A stretch of 64,000 bases of DNA from Tritrichomonas musculus (GCA_039105265.1 JAPFFF010000033.1:558001-622000), one strand, 5' to 3'; positions 25,406 through 34,288 are shown, numbered from the stretch's first letter. Translations and numbers: made by a program. The notes: generated by a model not told the origin, from the sequence alone.

Positions 25406-27841
25406 ATGACTACCGACATAGTGAAGAAAACAGGAAGTATTTTCTTTATTGATTGTTTTGCTTGGCCAAAGAAGAAAATCCCTCTCCAAATCGACTACAA
25501 TGACATAGATACTTGGCTTTTTGAAAAAATCCCTTTGAATGAAGTCTTATGTTATGATAGTCATTATCATTTATACTTTGATTTCGATTCTATTTCTAGT
25601 GAAGAAGACTATCAAAAAGTCTTAAATTGGCTTGATTCTTTGACAGAAACCTTCGGTCCATACACAATAGGAGGATATACCAATTCTGAAACTTTAGCTG
25701 AGAAAACTGGCTTAAGATATTATCCAGAAGGAGACCATTTTTGCTCTATTCATACAATTTACTATACAACGAAGATAAAGGGAAAAGAGCTTCAAGAAAT
25801 AATGAAATATTCAAAAAAAGGAGGATTCGAATATAATATCAATGAATTTTGCGACCCAAATGTCTATAAATTAGAATCCAGACAACTTTTCAGGCATGCC
25901 TTATCTAACAAGATTTCTTCTCAAGGAGACCCTTCAAATAAATTAAATCACGGAAATTTGCTAAACAATGCCTTGCCTTCTCAGCATGTCGTCCAAATTA
26001 AAGGAGATGAAAAAGAAATTCCAAGAGAAGTTTGGTCAAAAGTTTTTCAGAAAAAAATTAAGACAAAAAGTAAAACAAAAAACGAAGTTGTAGTTAAAGA
26101 AGACAGTAATGCAAGAAAGGTATTTCAGGCAGATGACTTCGAAATAAATGAAAATTTGATTATCCTCTCTCCTGAAGAATTACTTCATTTACTTAATCAT
26201 TTTGACCCAGTTTTTGATAATTTCGAGAAAGTAGTCATAAATTTATTCCATTCTCCTTACGAAAAAGAAGTCATAACAGATTTGGTCAAAGAATGGTATT
26301 TTCAAGATGATGACCATCACAATATGAATACAATAGACCAATATTCAGACCAATACTATGAAAAAGTCGTCTCCAATAAATGGTTCTTCTCTATATTGAA
26401 GCATTTAGATTATGAAATTAGGAAAGAATTTTATGAAAAATATTCCAATAATAATATAGATGAAGAAGCAAAAGTTGATTTAACAGACTCTTTTTCTCTA
26501 TTCGATATTCGGAAGAAAAACTATAGAAAGAATGACGGAATAAGAGTAGGAGAATTCTTATCAGATTTGAAGAAAGTTTTGGTCGTCGTAGATACTGCAA
26601 AAACTCTTTATTTCATTAAAGATACTAACGAAGATGGTCAAACTATGAAATTCTCTCCTATAGACCACCATGATTTCGAAAACAAAATGAAGTCTATAAA
26701 TTTAGGATACTACATGGAGAAAAAGACTAAGAAAACAATTACTGCATATCAAGTTTATTCTGCAGGAGTAAACAAGAACATTTTCATGAAAAAACAAATC
26801 AAATTTTTCACTGATGATGACGACTTTTTCAATGTCTTTCATGGATATTTATATCAGCCCCTCGAAGATGTTGATATGCCTGTTATTCAACCCTTTTTGA
26901 ACCATATCAAGGATATTATAGCAGATAAGAATGAAGAATTATATGAATTTATCTTAAATTGGGTGTCGTATATAATTCAAAATCCTAATGGCAAAACCGA
27001 AACTGCTATTGTCTTGACAGGAAAATATGGTACTGGCAAAAATACTTTTACAAATGCTATATGCCAATTATTAAAGGGATATTCTGTCGAAAACGTTAAT
27101 AAAATCGACAATATTGTTGGCAAAAATAATTCCTTGCTGGAGAATAAGAAATTGATAATCTGTAATGAATTATCGTCTGCAGACTCAAATCAGTTTATAG
27201 ATTTCGATACTTTGAAGTCTATTATTACAGATACATCAATAATAATTTCCGAAAAATATCAACCTTCTAGAGCATCAGAAAATGTTGTTAATTTAATCTT
27301 TGTATCGAATCATGACTGCCCAATTCAGATATTAAAAGGGGATAGACGATATGTTGTTTCAGAGACTTCAGCAGAAAAAATTGATGATAAAGAATACTGG
27401 AAAAATCTCGAAAAAACAATGACTTATGACAAATTCTATCCTAATTTATTTACTTATTTTGTCAAAAGAAATATCTCAGACTGGGATAAAAGAGTATTGC
27501 CTCACACTGCTGCTAGAGAAAGAATTATTAATAACTCAAAAAGTCCTTATGAAATGTTTATTACTGAGTATCTAGATGAATTCAAAGAAGGTTGGTCAAA
27601 GAAAGGGGCATATGCAGTTTATAAGAATTTTGCTAAAGAGTATGGCTTCAGAGAAGTCAAAGTAACAACTTTTAATTCAAAGATTGACCCATTTTGTTTG
27701 GCTGATTGTAGAGTTGAAGAATATGGAAAAAGAGTTAGAGCTTTCAAGTTAAAACGTGAATGTGTCGCTCAATTTGAAAAAGAAAGAGAAGATGAATATA
27801 TGGACGAGAATCCAAATGAGTTATTACCTCAAGATATTTAA
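25406..27841 (+). CDS. Primase-SF3 helicase (D5-like) of the virus element
   Basis: 811 residues. The N-terminal region shows archaeo-eukaryotic primase motifs: HLYFDFDSIS near residue 54, FCSIHTIYY near 113, and CDPNVYKLESRQLFRH near 150. The C-terminal half is a superfamily 3 helicase: Walker A GKYGTGKNTF near 537, Walker B KKLIICNELSS, motif C VNLIFVSNHDCPIQI and KGDRRYVV. Such fused enzymes start and unwind DNA replication in poxviruses, giant viruses and many Polinton-like viruses. With no DNA polymerase seen, the element may borrow a host polymerase. Confidence 0.85.
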   Translation: MTTDIVKKTGSIFFIDCFAWPKKKIPLQIDYNDIDTWLFEKIPLNEVLCYDSHYHLYFDFDSISSEEDYQKVLNWLDSLTETFGPYTIGGYTNSETLAEKTGLRYYPEGDHFCSIHTIYYTTKIKGKELQEIMKYSKKGGFEYNINEFCDPNVYKLESRQLFRHALSNKISSQGDPSNKLNHGNLLNNALPSQHVVQIKGDEKEIPREVWSKVFQKKIKTKSKTKNEVVVKEDSNARKVFQADDFEINENLIILSPEELLHLLNHFDPVFDNFEKVVINLFHSPYEKEVITDLVKEWYFQDDDHHNMNTIDQYSDQYYEKVVSNKWFFSILKHLDYEIRKEFYEKYSNNNIDEEAKVDLTDSFSLFDIRKKNYRKNDGIRVGEFLSDLKKVLVVVDTAKTLYFIKDTNEDGQTMKFSPIDHHDFENKMKSINLGYYMEKKTKKTITAYQVYSAGVNKNIFMKKQIKFFTDDDDFFNVFHGYLYQPLEDVDMPVIQPFLNHIKDIIADKNEELYEFILNWVSYIIQNPNGKTETAIVLTGKYGTGKNTFTNAICQLLKGYSVENVNKIDNIVGKNNSLLENKKLIICNELSSADSNQFIDFDTLKSIITDTSIIISEKYQPSRASENVVNLIFVSNHDCPIQILKGDRRYVVSETSAEKIDDKEYWKNLEKTMTYDKFYPNLFTYFVKRNISDWDKRVLPHTAARERIINNSKSPYEMFITEYLDEFKEGWSKKGAYAVYKNFAKEYGFREVKVTTFNSKIDPFCLADCRVEEYGKRVRAFKLKRECVAQFEKEREDEYMDENPNELLPQDI

Positions 27842-27963
27842 GAAAAAATTAATAAATAAAAAAATAAGATTTAAAAATGAATTTTTTTTACTCTTGGCTA
27901 TCTCATAAGAACAATGAAAATAAAAAAAAAAAATAAAAAAAATTAAGAAAAATTATTGTTTAG

Positions 27964-28368
27964 TTAGATATTTAGTTCTTTTCTAAGAAGGTAGACGAGA
28001 CTCTTTTTTATTGTTCTTTTTTCTTTTAACCATTTCGGTAAGAGTTTAAGTCTAGCTTTGTCCATCGGAGTAAGTGGCAAAATCTTGCCTCTTAAATCGT
28101 CCCAGTCCTTTTTGAACACCCTGAGCCAATACTCGTTTTCCCAGTACTGCTCAGAGAGGATTTGTAAATAACCGTTAGATGGAGTTGCGTCATCCGTAAG
28201 TTTTGTCTCGATTATTTCCTCGATCGTTTTTGGTTCTTTCGTAGTTTCGGGCTCTTTCGTAGTTTCGGGCTCTTTCGTAGTTTCGGGCTGTTTCGTAGGC
28301 TTTCGTTGATTGGGGTTATAGGGCCCTAAGACCTTTTCAACTAAGTTGTGGGTTAGTATGCCAGACAT
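27964..28368 (-). CDS. Accessory protein with TKEPET repeats (virus element)
   Basis: 134 residues. Residues 22-50 hold imperfect repeats of TKEPET, mirrored at DNA level by repeats of CGGGCTCTTTCGTAGTTT. The C-terminal 70 residues are basic and aromatic (YWENEYWLRVFKKDWDDL). The leader (TTTTCATTTTTATTTATG) fits the initiator-type promoter of the cluster. Function unknown. Confidence 0.5.
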   Translation of the reverse strand: MSGILTHNLVEKVLGPYNPNQRKPTKQPETTKEPETTKEPETTKEPKTIEEIIETKLTDDATPSNGYLQILSEQYWENEYWLRVFKKDWDDLRGKILPLTPMDKARLKLLPKWLKEKRTIKKSLVYLLRKELNI

Positions 28369-28394
28369 AAATAAAAATGAAAATCTGACAGCTA

Positions 28395-28497
28395 CCGTTC
28401 TCTGAAAAAGTTTTATTAGCCAACATCCTCTGAAAAAGTTTTATTAGCCAACATCCTCTGAAAAAGTTTTATTAGCCAACATCCTCTGAAAAAGTGA
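28395..28497. repeat. 28-bp tandem repeat upstream of 28368
   Basis: Unit CTGAAAAAGTTTTATTAGCC plus AACATCCT, about 3.5 copies. The CCAACATCCTCTGAAAAAGT core recurs singly at 33302-33380 and near 45419, both in non-coding parts of the element. Confidence 0.8.
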
Positions 28498-28519
28498 AAA
28501 ATGTAAAAAAAAATGTTTA

Positions 28520-28906
28520 TTAAAATCTAGTTGCTTCTTCAGGACTCAAGATATGAAGGTCTTGTGTAAAAGAAGAATCAGCGTCTATTTTAAACACATC
28601 TTCTTCCTTTTCAAAAAAGTCTAGAGGATCGACTTGGACTTCCTCATCGACATGTACTATTATGCGTTGTTGTCTTGGAGCTGGAGTCTTGTATAGATTT
28701 TGGAGGTCTTCGTTCATTTGTTTGACGAATTTCATATGCTGACAGAGCGCTTCGGTAATAAACTTTGTCTCGGTCCATACTTTTTGAATCAGGTCTGGAG
28801 TATCCATAATGGTGCTGCTCAATACTTGTATAGTCTCCTCATTGATAACGAGAGCTTTGTTTTTAATAGCTTCCTGTCTTTGCTTGTCATGTTGGTTTCG
28901 CGACAT
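28520..28906 (-). CDS. Accessory protein (virus element)
   Basis: 128 residues: basic N-terminus (MSRNQHDKQRQEAIKNKA), a helical centre (LIQKVWTETKFITEALCQHM), and an acidic tail (VQVDPLDFFEKEEDVFKIDA). Its leader shares a 40-bp block with that of the 31326 gene. No family recognised. Confidence 0.5.
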   Translation of the reverse strand: MSRNQHDKQRQEAIKNKALVINEETIQVLSSTIMDTPDLIQKVWTETKFITEALCQHMKFVKQMNEDLQNLYKTPAPRQQRIIVHVDEEVQVDPLDFFEKEEDVFKIDADSSFTQDLHILSPEEATRF

Positions 28907-28946
28907 ATATAGAAATGAAGTGATTTTGAATCAGCTCATAGAAAAA
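28907..28946 (-). promoter_or_regulatory. Initiator-type promoter block, copy 1 (virus element)
   Basis: In gene direction: TTTTTCTATGAGCTGATTCA, then AAATCACTTCATTTCTATAT directly before the ATG. It differs from 31327-31366 by only a few bases. TCACTTCATTTxTA fits the trichomonad initiator consensus. Confidence 0.6.
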
Positions 28947-29015
28947 GTTCAAGTTAGATGTTCCTTGTCAGGTCAACGAAAAAAATAATAATATTTAAGA
29001 AAAATTATTGTTTAT

Positions 29016-29327
29016 TTATGATTTGTTTTCTTTTTTATTTAAGGCAATAATTTTTGCAAAATCTCCTACTGCATTATTGTAAAATAAGCAGCGTTCCTTA
29101 TATTCTTTACAATATTTTTCCTCTCTCTTTATCCATCCTCTTAGGCGGGGGAGGCGATAAGTATCTAAATCAGTTCTTTCTGAACTATCAAGAGCCATAA
29201 TACGGCCGAATTCTTTCATGTAGAGATCTAGGTAGTGTTTATGAATTTCATAGCAGCGTGCGTCTTTCTTACATTCCTGTTCCAAATTTTTAATAACCAA
29301 GGAGTAGTCGTTTGGTCGGAAAGACAT
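29016..29327 (-). CDS. Small accessory protein (virus element)
   Basis: 103 residues, helical, with four Cys spread along it (ECKKDARCYEIHKHYLDLY, REEKYCKEYKERCLFY). Basic C-terminus. The leader carries GTCATTTTTTTCAATG. No family recognised. Confidence 0.5.
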   Translation of the reverse strand: MSFRPNDYSLVIKNLEQECKKDARCYEIHKHYLDLYMKEFGRIMALDSSERTDLDTYRLPRLRGWIKREEKYCKEYKERCLFYNNAVGDFAKIIALNKKENKS

Positions 29328-29381
29328 TGAAAAAAATGACTGACTGACGGAGAAAAAAATTGTGCTCAGTCAAGTTTTTTC

Positions 29382-29624
29382 TTAAAAAAGTACGATATTT
29401 AATAATTTGGCTAAAGACTCTAATTCTTGAATAAGCATCGCTTCAATCATGTTTAAATATGATTTATCGTTTTTGAAATTTTCAATAAATTTTGAATCAA
29501 AAAATTCTTTTGACTTTTCGATAATCTCATCGTAAATCTCAGATTGAAAATATTCATTATCTTCCGTTCTCATTTTCAGAATAAGTTGGAAAATTTTTGA
29601 GATGTTTAAAATTTTTGAATTCAT
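29382..29624 (-). CDS. Small helical protein, paralogue of 22224-22472 (virus element)
   Basis: 80 residues from ATG 29622-29624 (an earlier ATG at 29666 would overlap the divergent gene's leader). EIIEKSKEFFDSKFIENF and YLNMIEAMLIQELESLAKLL align with the 22224 protein over most of the length. It diverges from 29676. Function unknown. Confidence 0.5.
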   Translation of the reverse strand: MNSKILNISKIFQLILKMRTEDNEYFQSEIYDEIIEKSKEFFDSKFIENFKNDKSYLNMIEAMLIQELESLAKLLNIVLF

Positions 29625-29675
29625 TTGAATAAAAATAAAAAAAATTATTTCTTCAAGATACTTCACTTTTTAAAA

Positions 29676-30176
29676 ATGCAGACACCTTTCATATCGATCG
29701 ATAAGGAAGAAGTTGCTCAGCCAGCTCCTCCAAAAGCCAAAGCACATCAAGATATTCAAGTCCAGCCAGCTCCTCCAAAAGCCAAAGCAAATCAAGATAT
29801 TCAAGTCCAGCCAGCTCCTCCCCAGATATCTACAACAAATATTTTTCAGGCCTCTCCTACCCAACAAAAAAATACTTTACAGTTTCCTACAACAAATATT
29901 TTTCAGGCCTCTCCTACCCAACAAAAAAATACTTTACAGTTTCCTACTAGCCAACAAAAAAATACTTTACAGTTTCCTACTAGCCAACAAAACCAGGTCA
30001 CTACTTTTTTTACCCAATGCTTCAAAATGAAAGATAAACTGGAGAAGCAAGACAAAACAATCAAAGATTTGGAAGATAGAGTCCGGTCTATCGAAACTCA
30101 AATAATGAAAATGCAAAAGAAAAAGCAAAAAGCTTTCAGCCTGATAAGATACATCGTTGAAGACTTAGATTCTTAA
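29676..30176 (+). CDS. Proline/glutamine-rich repeat protein with C-terminal coiled coil (virus element)
   Basis: 166 residues from ATG 29676 (the frame opens earlier on TTG). Residues 12-50 repeat QPAPPKAKAxQDIQV; residues 55-105 repeat TNIFQASPTQQKNTLQFP and shorter SQQKNTLQFP units, with matching DNA-level tandem repeats. The last 55 residues are a basic coiled coil (KDLEDRVRSIETQIMKMQKK). The leader CTTCACTTTTTAAAAATG fits an initiator. A disordered stalk plus oligomerising helix is the likely shape. Confidence 0.5.
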   Translation: MQTPFISIDKEEVAQPAPPKAKAHQDIQVQPAPPKAKANQDIQVQPAPPQISTTNIFQASPTQQKNTLQFPTTNIFQASPTQQKNTLQFPTSQQKNTLQFPTSQQNQVTTFFTQCFKMKDKLEKQDKTIKDLEDRVRSIETQIMKMQKKKQKAFSLIRYIVEDLDS

Positions 30177-30217
30177 GAAATCTTAAATAAAACAATTAAT
30201 TTTTTAAATATTTTTTT

Positions 30218-30853
30218 TTATTTATTTAACCTTTTTTTGTAAACGCGTTTTATCTTCCCATTTACTTTTTTTCTTTTGAGAATGCAAAATTCCTGTACTT
30301 CCTTTAATCGACCCAGACCTTGATTAGATATCGAGAAATTGAAAAAATTTATGAATCGAAGTCGAAATGTTTGTGTAGGTATTCCCTCTTCCCATTCTTT
30401 TTCTGAAAAAAGTGCTAAAAAATTTGGGAATTTTTCTTTAGCCCAGTGAATTTTGAGTATTCTTTCATAGCGTTCAGAATATTGATGTTTTCTTTCCCTG
30501 AACAAATTACGCTCAGGAGGTGGTGGCGGTGGGGGTGGCTGATTTTGATGCATTTCAGGAGGGGGTCGTAGATGAAAAATTGGTAATTGAAGCTTTTCAG
30601 ATGGTGGAGGCGGTGGTTGAGTATCTTTAATTTGATTTGTCTCCGATTTTTTAAGAATTTTGGGAGTCGTAATATGTAAATATTGAATATTATCTGTCAA
30701 TTCTTTCATTTGAAGAAGAGTTTTGGGAGACGGAGGAAATATATCCGAAGAAGATGTTGGGATAATGCCTGCTGAAATAAGGACGTCCTGAAATCTATCA
30801 TGAAAATTATTAGTTTTTTCTTCTTTCTCTTCTTCCTCTAACCAGTCAGTCAT
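30218..30853 (-). CDS. Proline-rich protein with shared basic C-terminal domain, copy 1 (virus element)
   Basis: 211 residues. Acidic start, then poly-proline runs (RPPPEMHQNQPPPPPPPPE). The C-terminal 80 residues (ILKIHWAKEKFPNFLALFSE, EEGIPTQTFRLRFINFF, NQGLGRLKEVQEF, basic end) align with the C-terminal domains of 31436 and 32236. The conserved hydrophobic spacing with a basic tail suggests a nucleic-acid-binding fold; this is inference. Confidence 0.55.
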   Translation of the reverse strand: MTDWLEEEEKEEKTNNFHDRFQDVLISAGIIPTSSSDIFPPSPKTLLQMKELTDNIQYLHITTPKILKKSETNQIKDTQPPPPPSEKLQLPIFHLRPPPEMHQNQPPPPPPPPERNLFRERKHQYSERYERILKIHWAKEKFPNFLALFSEKEWEEGIPTQTFRLRFINFFNFSISNQGLGRLKEVQEFCILKRKKVNGKIKRVYKKRLNK

Positions 30854-30909
30854 TAAATAAAAAATGAAATGATAAAAAGATTTGTCAAGATATTTTTTAT
30901 TAAAATTTT

Positions 30910-31326
30910 TTATTTGTATTTTCTTTTCTTATGAGACTCATTTTCATCATCAGAAGGTATAATATCTGAGAGGTCATCATTGTTATCCTTAGTCTTTTCA
31001 TCTTGAGTACGTTCTGATGGAAGAGACTCAAATGTAGCTGTAAATCTTATTGGTCTGGAAAAAGGAAAGCCATTTTGCTCTCTCTCCATCATCTGAAGAG
31101 CCATTGAATCGATCTTTGATAAATGCTGTAAGAGTGACGCAGTTGTTTCGGAAAGATATTTCAAACGATTTTCAAAATCAAGGAATCTCTTATACATTTC
31201 TTTGTTGTATTGAGCTTTGAGTTTTCTTTTCTTTTTCTGTGAAATATCTTCATCATAGTACTCCTTAATATAGGTATCAAACTCGAAAATTTCTTCGATT
31301 TCGGTTTGCCTTTTCCCTTTGGACAT
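30910..31326 (-). CDS. Accessory protein with basic C-terminal tail (virus element)
   Basis: 138 residues: basic helix near 30-45 (SQKKKRKLKAQYNKEMYK), coiled-coil-like centre (LSETTASLLQHLSKIDSM), acidic stretch, and a terminal HKKRKYK that looks like a nuclear localisation signal. It lies downstream of the second copy of the conserved initiator block. No family recognised. Confidence 0.5.
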   Translation of the reverse strand: MSKGKRQTEIEEIFEFDTYIKEYYDEDISQKKKRKLKAQYNKEMYKRFLDFENRLKYLSETTASLLQHLSKIDSMALQMMEREQNGFPFSRPIRFTATFESLPSERTQDEKTKDNNDDLSDIIPSDDENESHKKRKYK

Positions 31327-31366
31327 TATATAAAAATGAAGTGATTTTGAATCATCTCATAGAAAA
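31327..31366 (-). promoter_or_regulatory. Initiator-type promoter block, copy 2 (virus element)
   Basis: In gene direction it reads TTTCTATGAGATGATTCAAA, then ATCACTTCATTTTTATATA directly before the ATG. It is almost the same as 28907-28946, and both are preceded by a TGAC-A/G-AG block 15-30 bp further up. Confidence 0.6.
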
Positions 31367-31435
31367 AATTGAATAGATTGTGTGGCTCGTCAGGTCGAAA
31401 TAAAAAAAAATGAAATATGAAAAAGACAGAAAAAT

Positions 31436-32071
31436 TTAAGAATTATTAGCGTTTATATAAGGATTCCTAAGATAATAGAAACGGAAGCAAGTAGCCCCCT
31501 CTCTTATCTTTTTTGAATAGAAGTATAAATTAAAAGATGATAATTTGCCAATCCCGTTGTTTGACAAATCAGAAACAGCAAAGTATTTAGATATTCTTTC
31601 TCGGAGCTGAGTCATAATAAATCCACTTTGCCTCTCTTCTTCTGATATACTCTGAACAAATTCTCCAAAACGGCGATTAATTTCTTGAAAAACCTGTCTT
31701 TTTTTCGTTAATTTGAGTTCTTTCAAATTTTTTATTGGAATTTTTTTTTGAACTGGTTGAGTGAGAGGGATAGGTTCGGGGAGAGGTTGATGGATAGGTT
31801 CGGGGAGAGGTTGATGGACAGGTTCAGGGAGAGGTTCTGGTTCTGGAGGAGGGATAGGTTCAGGCTCAGGGATAGGCTCAGGTTTAGGTTCGGGCTCAGG
31901 TTCAGGCTCAGGTTCATCAAATGAGTCGTATGAATCTGATTCTTCCAAAGCGTTTCGTAAAATTTTTAAAGATCTTTTTCTTTCTTTATCTATCCTCTTC
32001 ATATGAGCAGTCAAGTAATTTATTTGTCTCTCTATCTTTTGAAGTCTCTGTAGATATTTATCTTCCGACAT
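31436..32071 (-). CDS. EP-repeat protein with shared C-terminal domain, copy 2 (virus element)
   Basis: 211 residues. N-terminal coiled coil (LQRLQKIERQINYLTAHM), then Pro-Glu repeats (EPEPEPEPKPEPIPEPEP, later repeats of HQPLPEPI), then the shared domain: VFQEINRRFGEFVQSISEEE, GFIMTQLRERISKYFAV, NNGIGKLSSFNLYFYSKK. Closest to 32236 in the C-terminal domain (GKLSSF against AKLSSF). It diverges from 32236 over 164 bp. Confidence 0.55.
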   Translation of the reverse strand: MSEDKYLQRLQKIERQINYLTAHMKRIDKERKRSLKILRNALEESDSYDSFDEPEPEPEPEPKPEPIPEPEPIPPPEPEPLPEPVHQPLPEPIHQPLPEPIPLTQPVQKKIPIKNLKELKLTKKRQVFQEINRRFGEFVQSISEEERQSGFIMTQLRERISKYFAVSDLSNNGIGKLSSFNLYFYSKKIREGATCFRFYYLRNPYINANNS

Positions 32072-32235
32072 TATATAAAAATGAAGTCATATCAAACCAC
32101 ATCATCAAATAAAAAACGGTTGTGGCTTGACTGGGAACAAAAAAGAAGAAAAATTTTGTCTTATTTTTTTTTGTGCCTCGATAAGTCGATTTTAAAATTT
32201 TAGTGAAATGACCAAATAAAAATCATTTTTATATT
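32072..32235. promoter_or_regulatory. Divergent promoter region of two paralogous genes (virus element)
   Basis: Both ends carry the same initiator-like motif facing outward: GACTTCATTTTTATATAATG on the minus side, and AATCATTTTTATATTATG on the plus side. Confidence 0.5.
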
Positions 32236-33174
32236 ATGCAAGATGAAGATAGGTACTCTGACTGGGACTTCGAAAACTTAGATGATGAACAAAAAAACGA
32301 CCCTTTAGATAGTCCCGAAGCCAAAGCATTCTTGGAGAGACAAGAGAGAACCCTCGAAGAATTTCCTGATTGTGATCGCTATTTTGAAGAAGCAGAATTA
32401 CGAAACATTTCCTTGCCTGTGAAAATAAAGAAGTCATCCGGGATAAGCAGAAAAGAGTTCCAGAAAAAGACCCAAAACTTCTTTACTTCCAAAGATCCCG
32501 CAAAAAATCTTGAAGATTTAAAAGAAATGGACAGGCTATTTGACCAAGCAGTAGCATATTCCAAAAAATTAAGAGAAGAAAGAGGCCATACAAGAAAAAG
32601 AAGAAGCAGATGTCCGAGTCCAGAACCACCATCAAATCAAGACCAAGAACCAGCTTCCATTCCAGAAACTCCTCCAGAAGTTCCTGATTATGACCCAAAT
32701 TATGTCGATATTTGGGAGCCAAACATAAAAAGGCCAAGAATAGAAGTGGTATTAAATCAAAATAAACAAGAAGAAAGACCAGAAAGGCCAAGAATAGAAG
32801 TGTTATTAAATCAAAATAAACAAGAAGAAAGACCAAAAAGCCCTTCAAAAAAGATTGGAGTTATAAAAATTCCACAATATCCAATTGTCAAAATCAAAGA
32901 AAATAAGCATTATGCTTTGGCAGGACGGACAAGAAAAAGGGTTTGTAAAGAAATCAATGAAAAAATGCAAGAATTTGTTGATTCAATCCCAGAAAAGACA
33001 GCAGCAGAGGGAATGCCGCTAACAGAAATCAAAGAAAGAATGATAACATACTTCAACATGCCTTCTTTGACAGGCAACGGGATCGCCAAATTATCATCTT
33101 TTCCTGACCACTTCTGCAAAAAGAAAAAAAGACAGGGTGATAATTTTATTATTCTTTATTATAAAAAAACTTAA
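32236..33174 (+). CDS. Charged protein with shared C-terminal domain, copy 3 (virus element)
   Basis: 312 residues. Acidic N-terminus; basic patch HTRKRRSRCPSPEPP near 120; two near-identical copies of RPRIEVxLNQNKQEER (residues about 168-200), matched by a DNA direct repeat. The C-terminal domain reads VCKEINEKMQEFVDSI, EGMPLTEIKERMITYFNM, GNGIAKLSSFPDHFCKKK, ILYYKK. It is the only plus-strand member of the three and borders the non-coding repeat region. Confidence 0.55.
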   Translation: MQDEDRYSDWDFENLDDEQKNDPLDSPEAKAFLERQERTLEEFPDCDRYFEEAELRNISLPVKIKKSSGISRKEFQKKTQNFFTSKDPAKNLEDLKEMDRLFDQAVAYSKKLREERGHTRKRRSRCPSPEPPSNQDQEPASIPETPPEVPDYDPNYVDIWEPNIKRPRIEVVLNQNKQEERPERPRIEVLLNQNKQEERPKSPSKKIGVIKIPQYPIVKIKENKHYALAGRTRKRVCKEINEKMQEFVDSIPEKTAAEGMPLTEIKERMITYFNMPSLTGNGIAKLSSFPDHFCKKKKRQGDNFIILYYKKT

Positions 33175-34288
33175 ATTTAAGGTAATATTTTAGATTCCAA
33201 ATTAGGAATTTAAGATAGTGAATAAAGATTTTTTTTAGCCTGCCTTTTGTTTTTTCCCTCAAAAATTTTGACAGAATTAGCTTTTCCACAAAAAGTGAAA
33301 TTTCCCAACATCCTCTGAAAAAGTCGGAATCCCCAACACCCTCAGAAAAAGTGGAATGTCCAACACCCTCTGAAAACCTAATCGTCCTTTTTTGACTTTT
33401 TGAGAGCTCATTGAAAAGTTGATCGGCAAGAATTATCGATTTGAAAAGGCATTCAAAACCTAATCGTCATTCTTTGACTTTTTGAAAAGGTATTCAAAAC
33501 CTAATCGGCACTTCTTGACTTTTTGATAGAGCATTCAAAACCTAATCGGCAAAAATTTTAGATTTGAGAGGGTATTCAAAACATCATCGGCAAAAATTTT
33601 AGATTTGAGAGGGTATTGAAAAAATTGTGAGTAAAATTTTTTGCCCCATAATTGTGAGTAAAATTTTGGTTAGCGCGCCATAAACATATGATAGAGCGCC
33701 ATAAACATATGATAGAGCGGCATAAACATATGATAGAGCGTCATAAAAATATGATAGAGCGGCATAAACATAGGATAAAGCCATAAACATATGATGGAGC
33801 GCCATAAACAGTCCAAATTCAGAGGAAAATTTTCATTTTTGAAAGAGCATTCAAAACCTAATCGGCAAAGATTTTAGGTTTGAGAGGGCTCAGAAAACCT
33901 AATCGGCACTTCCTGGCTTTTTGAAAGAGCATTCAAAACTTAATCGGCAAAAAATATGGAATTGAAAGAGCATTCAAAACCTAATCGGCAAAACTTCCTG
34001 AATTGAAAGAGCATTCAAAACCTAATCGGCACTTCTTGGCTTTTTGAAAGAGCATTCAAAACCTAATCGGCAAAAATTTTAGATTTGAGAAAAAACTTAT
34101 GGAATTTTGAGAAGGCTCAGAAAACTTGATCGTCAAAGATTTTAGATTTGAGAGGGCATTCAAAAAGTGGGCTGAAAAACTCGTTATGAAAGAGGTATAT
34201 AACGTATTTTTTTGGTTAACATTTTGAATTCTCCTTTTCGAGATTAAGTTTTATATAACGTATTTTTTGTAAAAATTTTGCCTTTTCC
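33175..34288. repeat. Non-coding repeat region of the virus element
   Basis: About 1.1 kb without a gene. It holds about 12 copies of a unit with core TTCAAAACCTAATCGGCA, alternating two spacers (AAAATTTTAGATTTGAGAGG, or ACTTCTTGGCTTTTTGAAAG), at about 40-bp spacing. It also has three CCAACA(C/T)CCTCTGAAAA motifs (33302-33380) and a 21-bp array (33676-33805). Two copies of TATATAACGTATTTTTTxGT lie near 34197 and 34251. Position between the early-like and structural gene blocks would suit an origin or control region; that is inference. Confidence 0.75.
33676..33805. repeat. 21-bp tandem array (virus element)
   Basis: Unit GAGCGCCATAAACATATGATA, about six copies with single-base variants (GCGGC, GCGTC, one shorter unit). 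The frames reading through it are repeat artefacts, not genes. Confidence 0.85.

Noticed and set aside
28381-28500. Possible CRISPR-like array
   Set aside because: Units are directly tandem with no unique spacers, and the setting is a eukaryotic virus element.
33599-33805. Frame with SYVYGALSYVYAA repeats
   Set aside because: Pure translation of the 21-bp DNA array, with no flanking coding signal.
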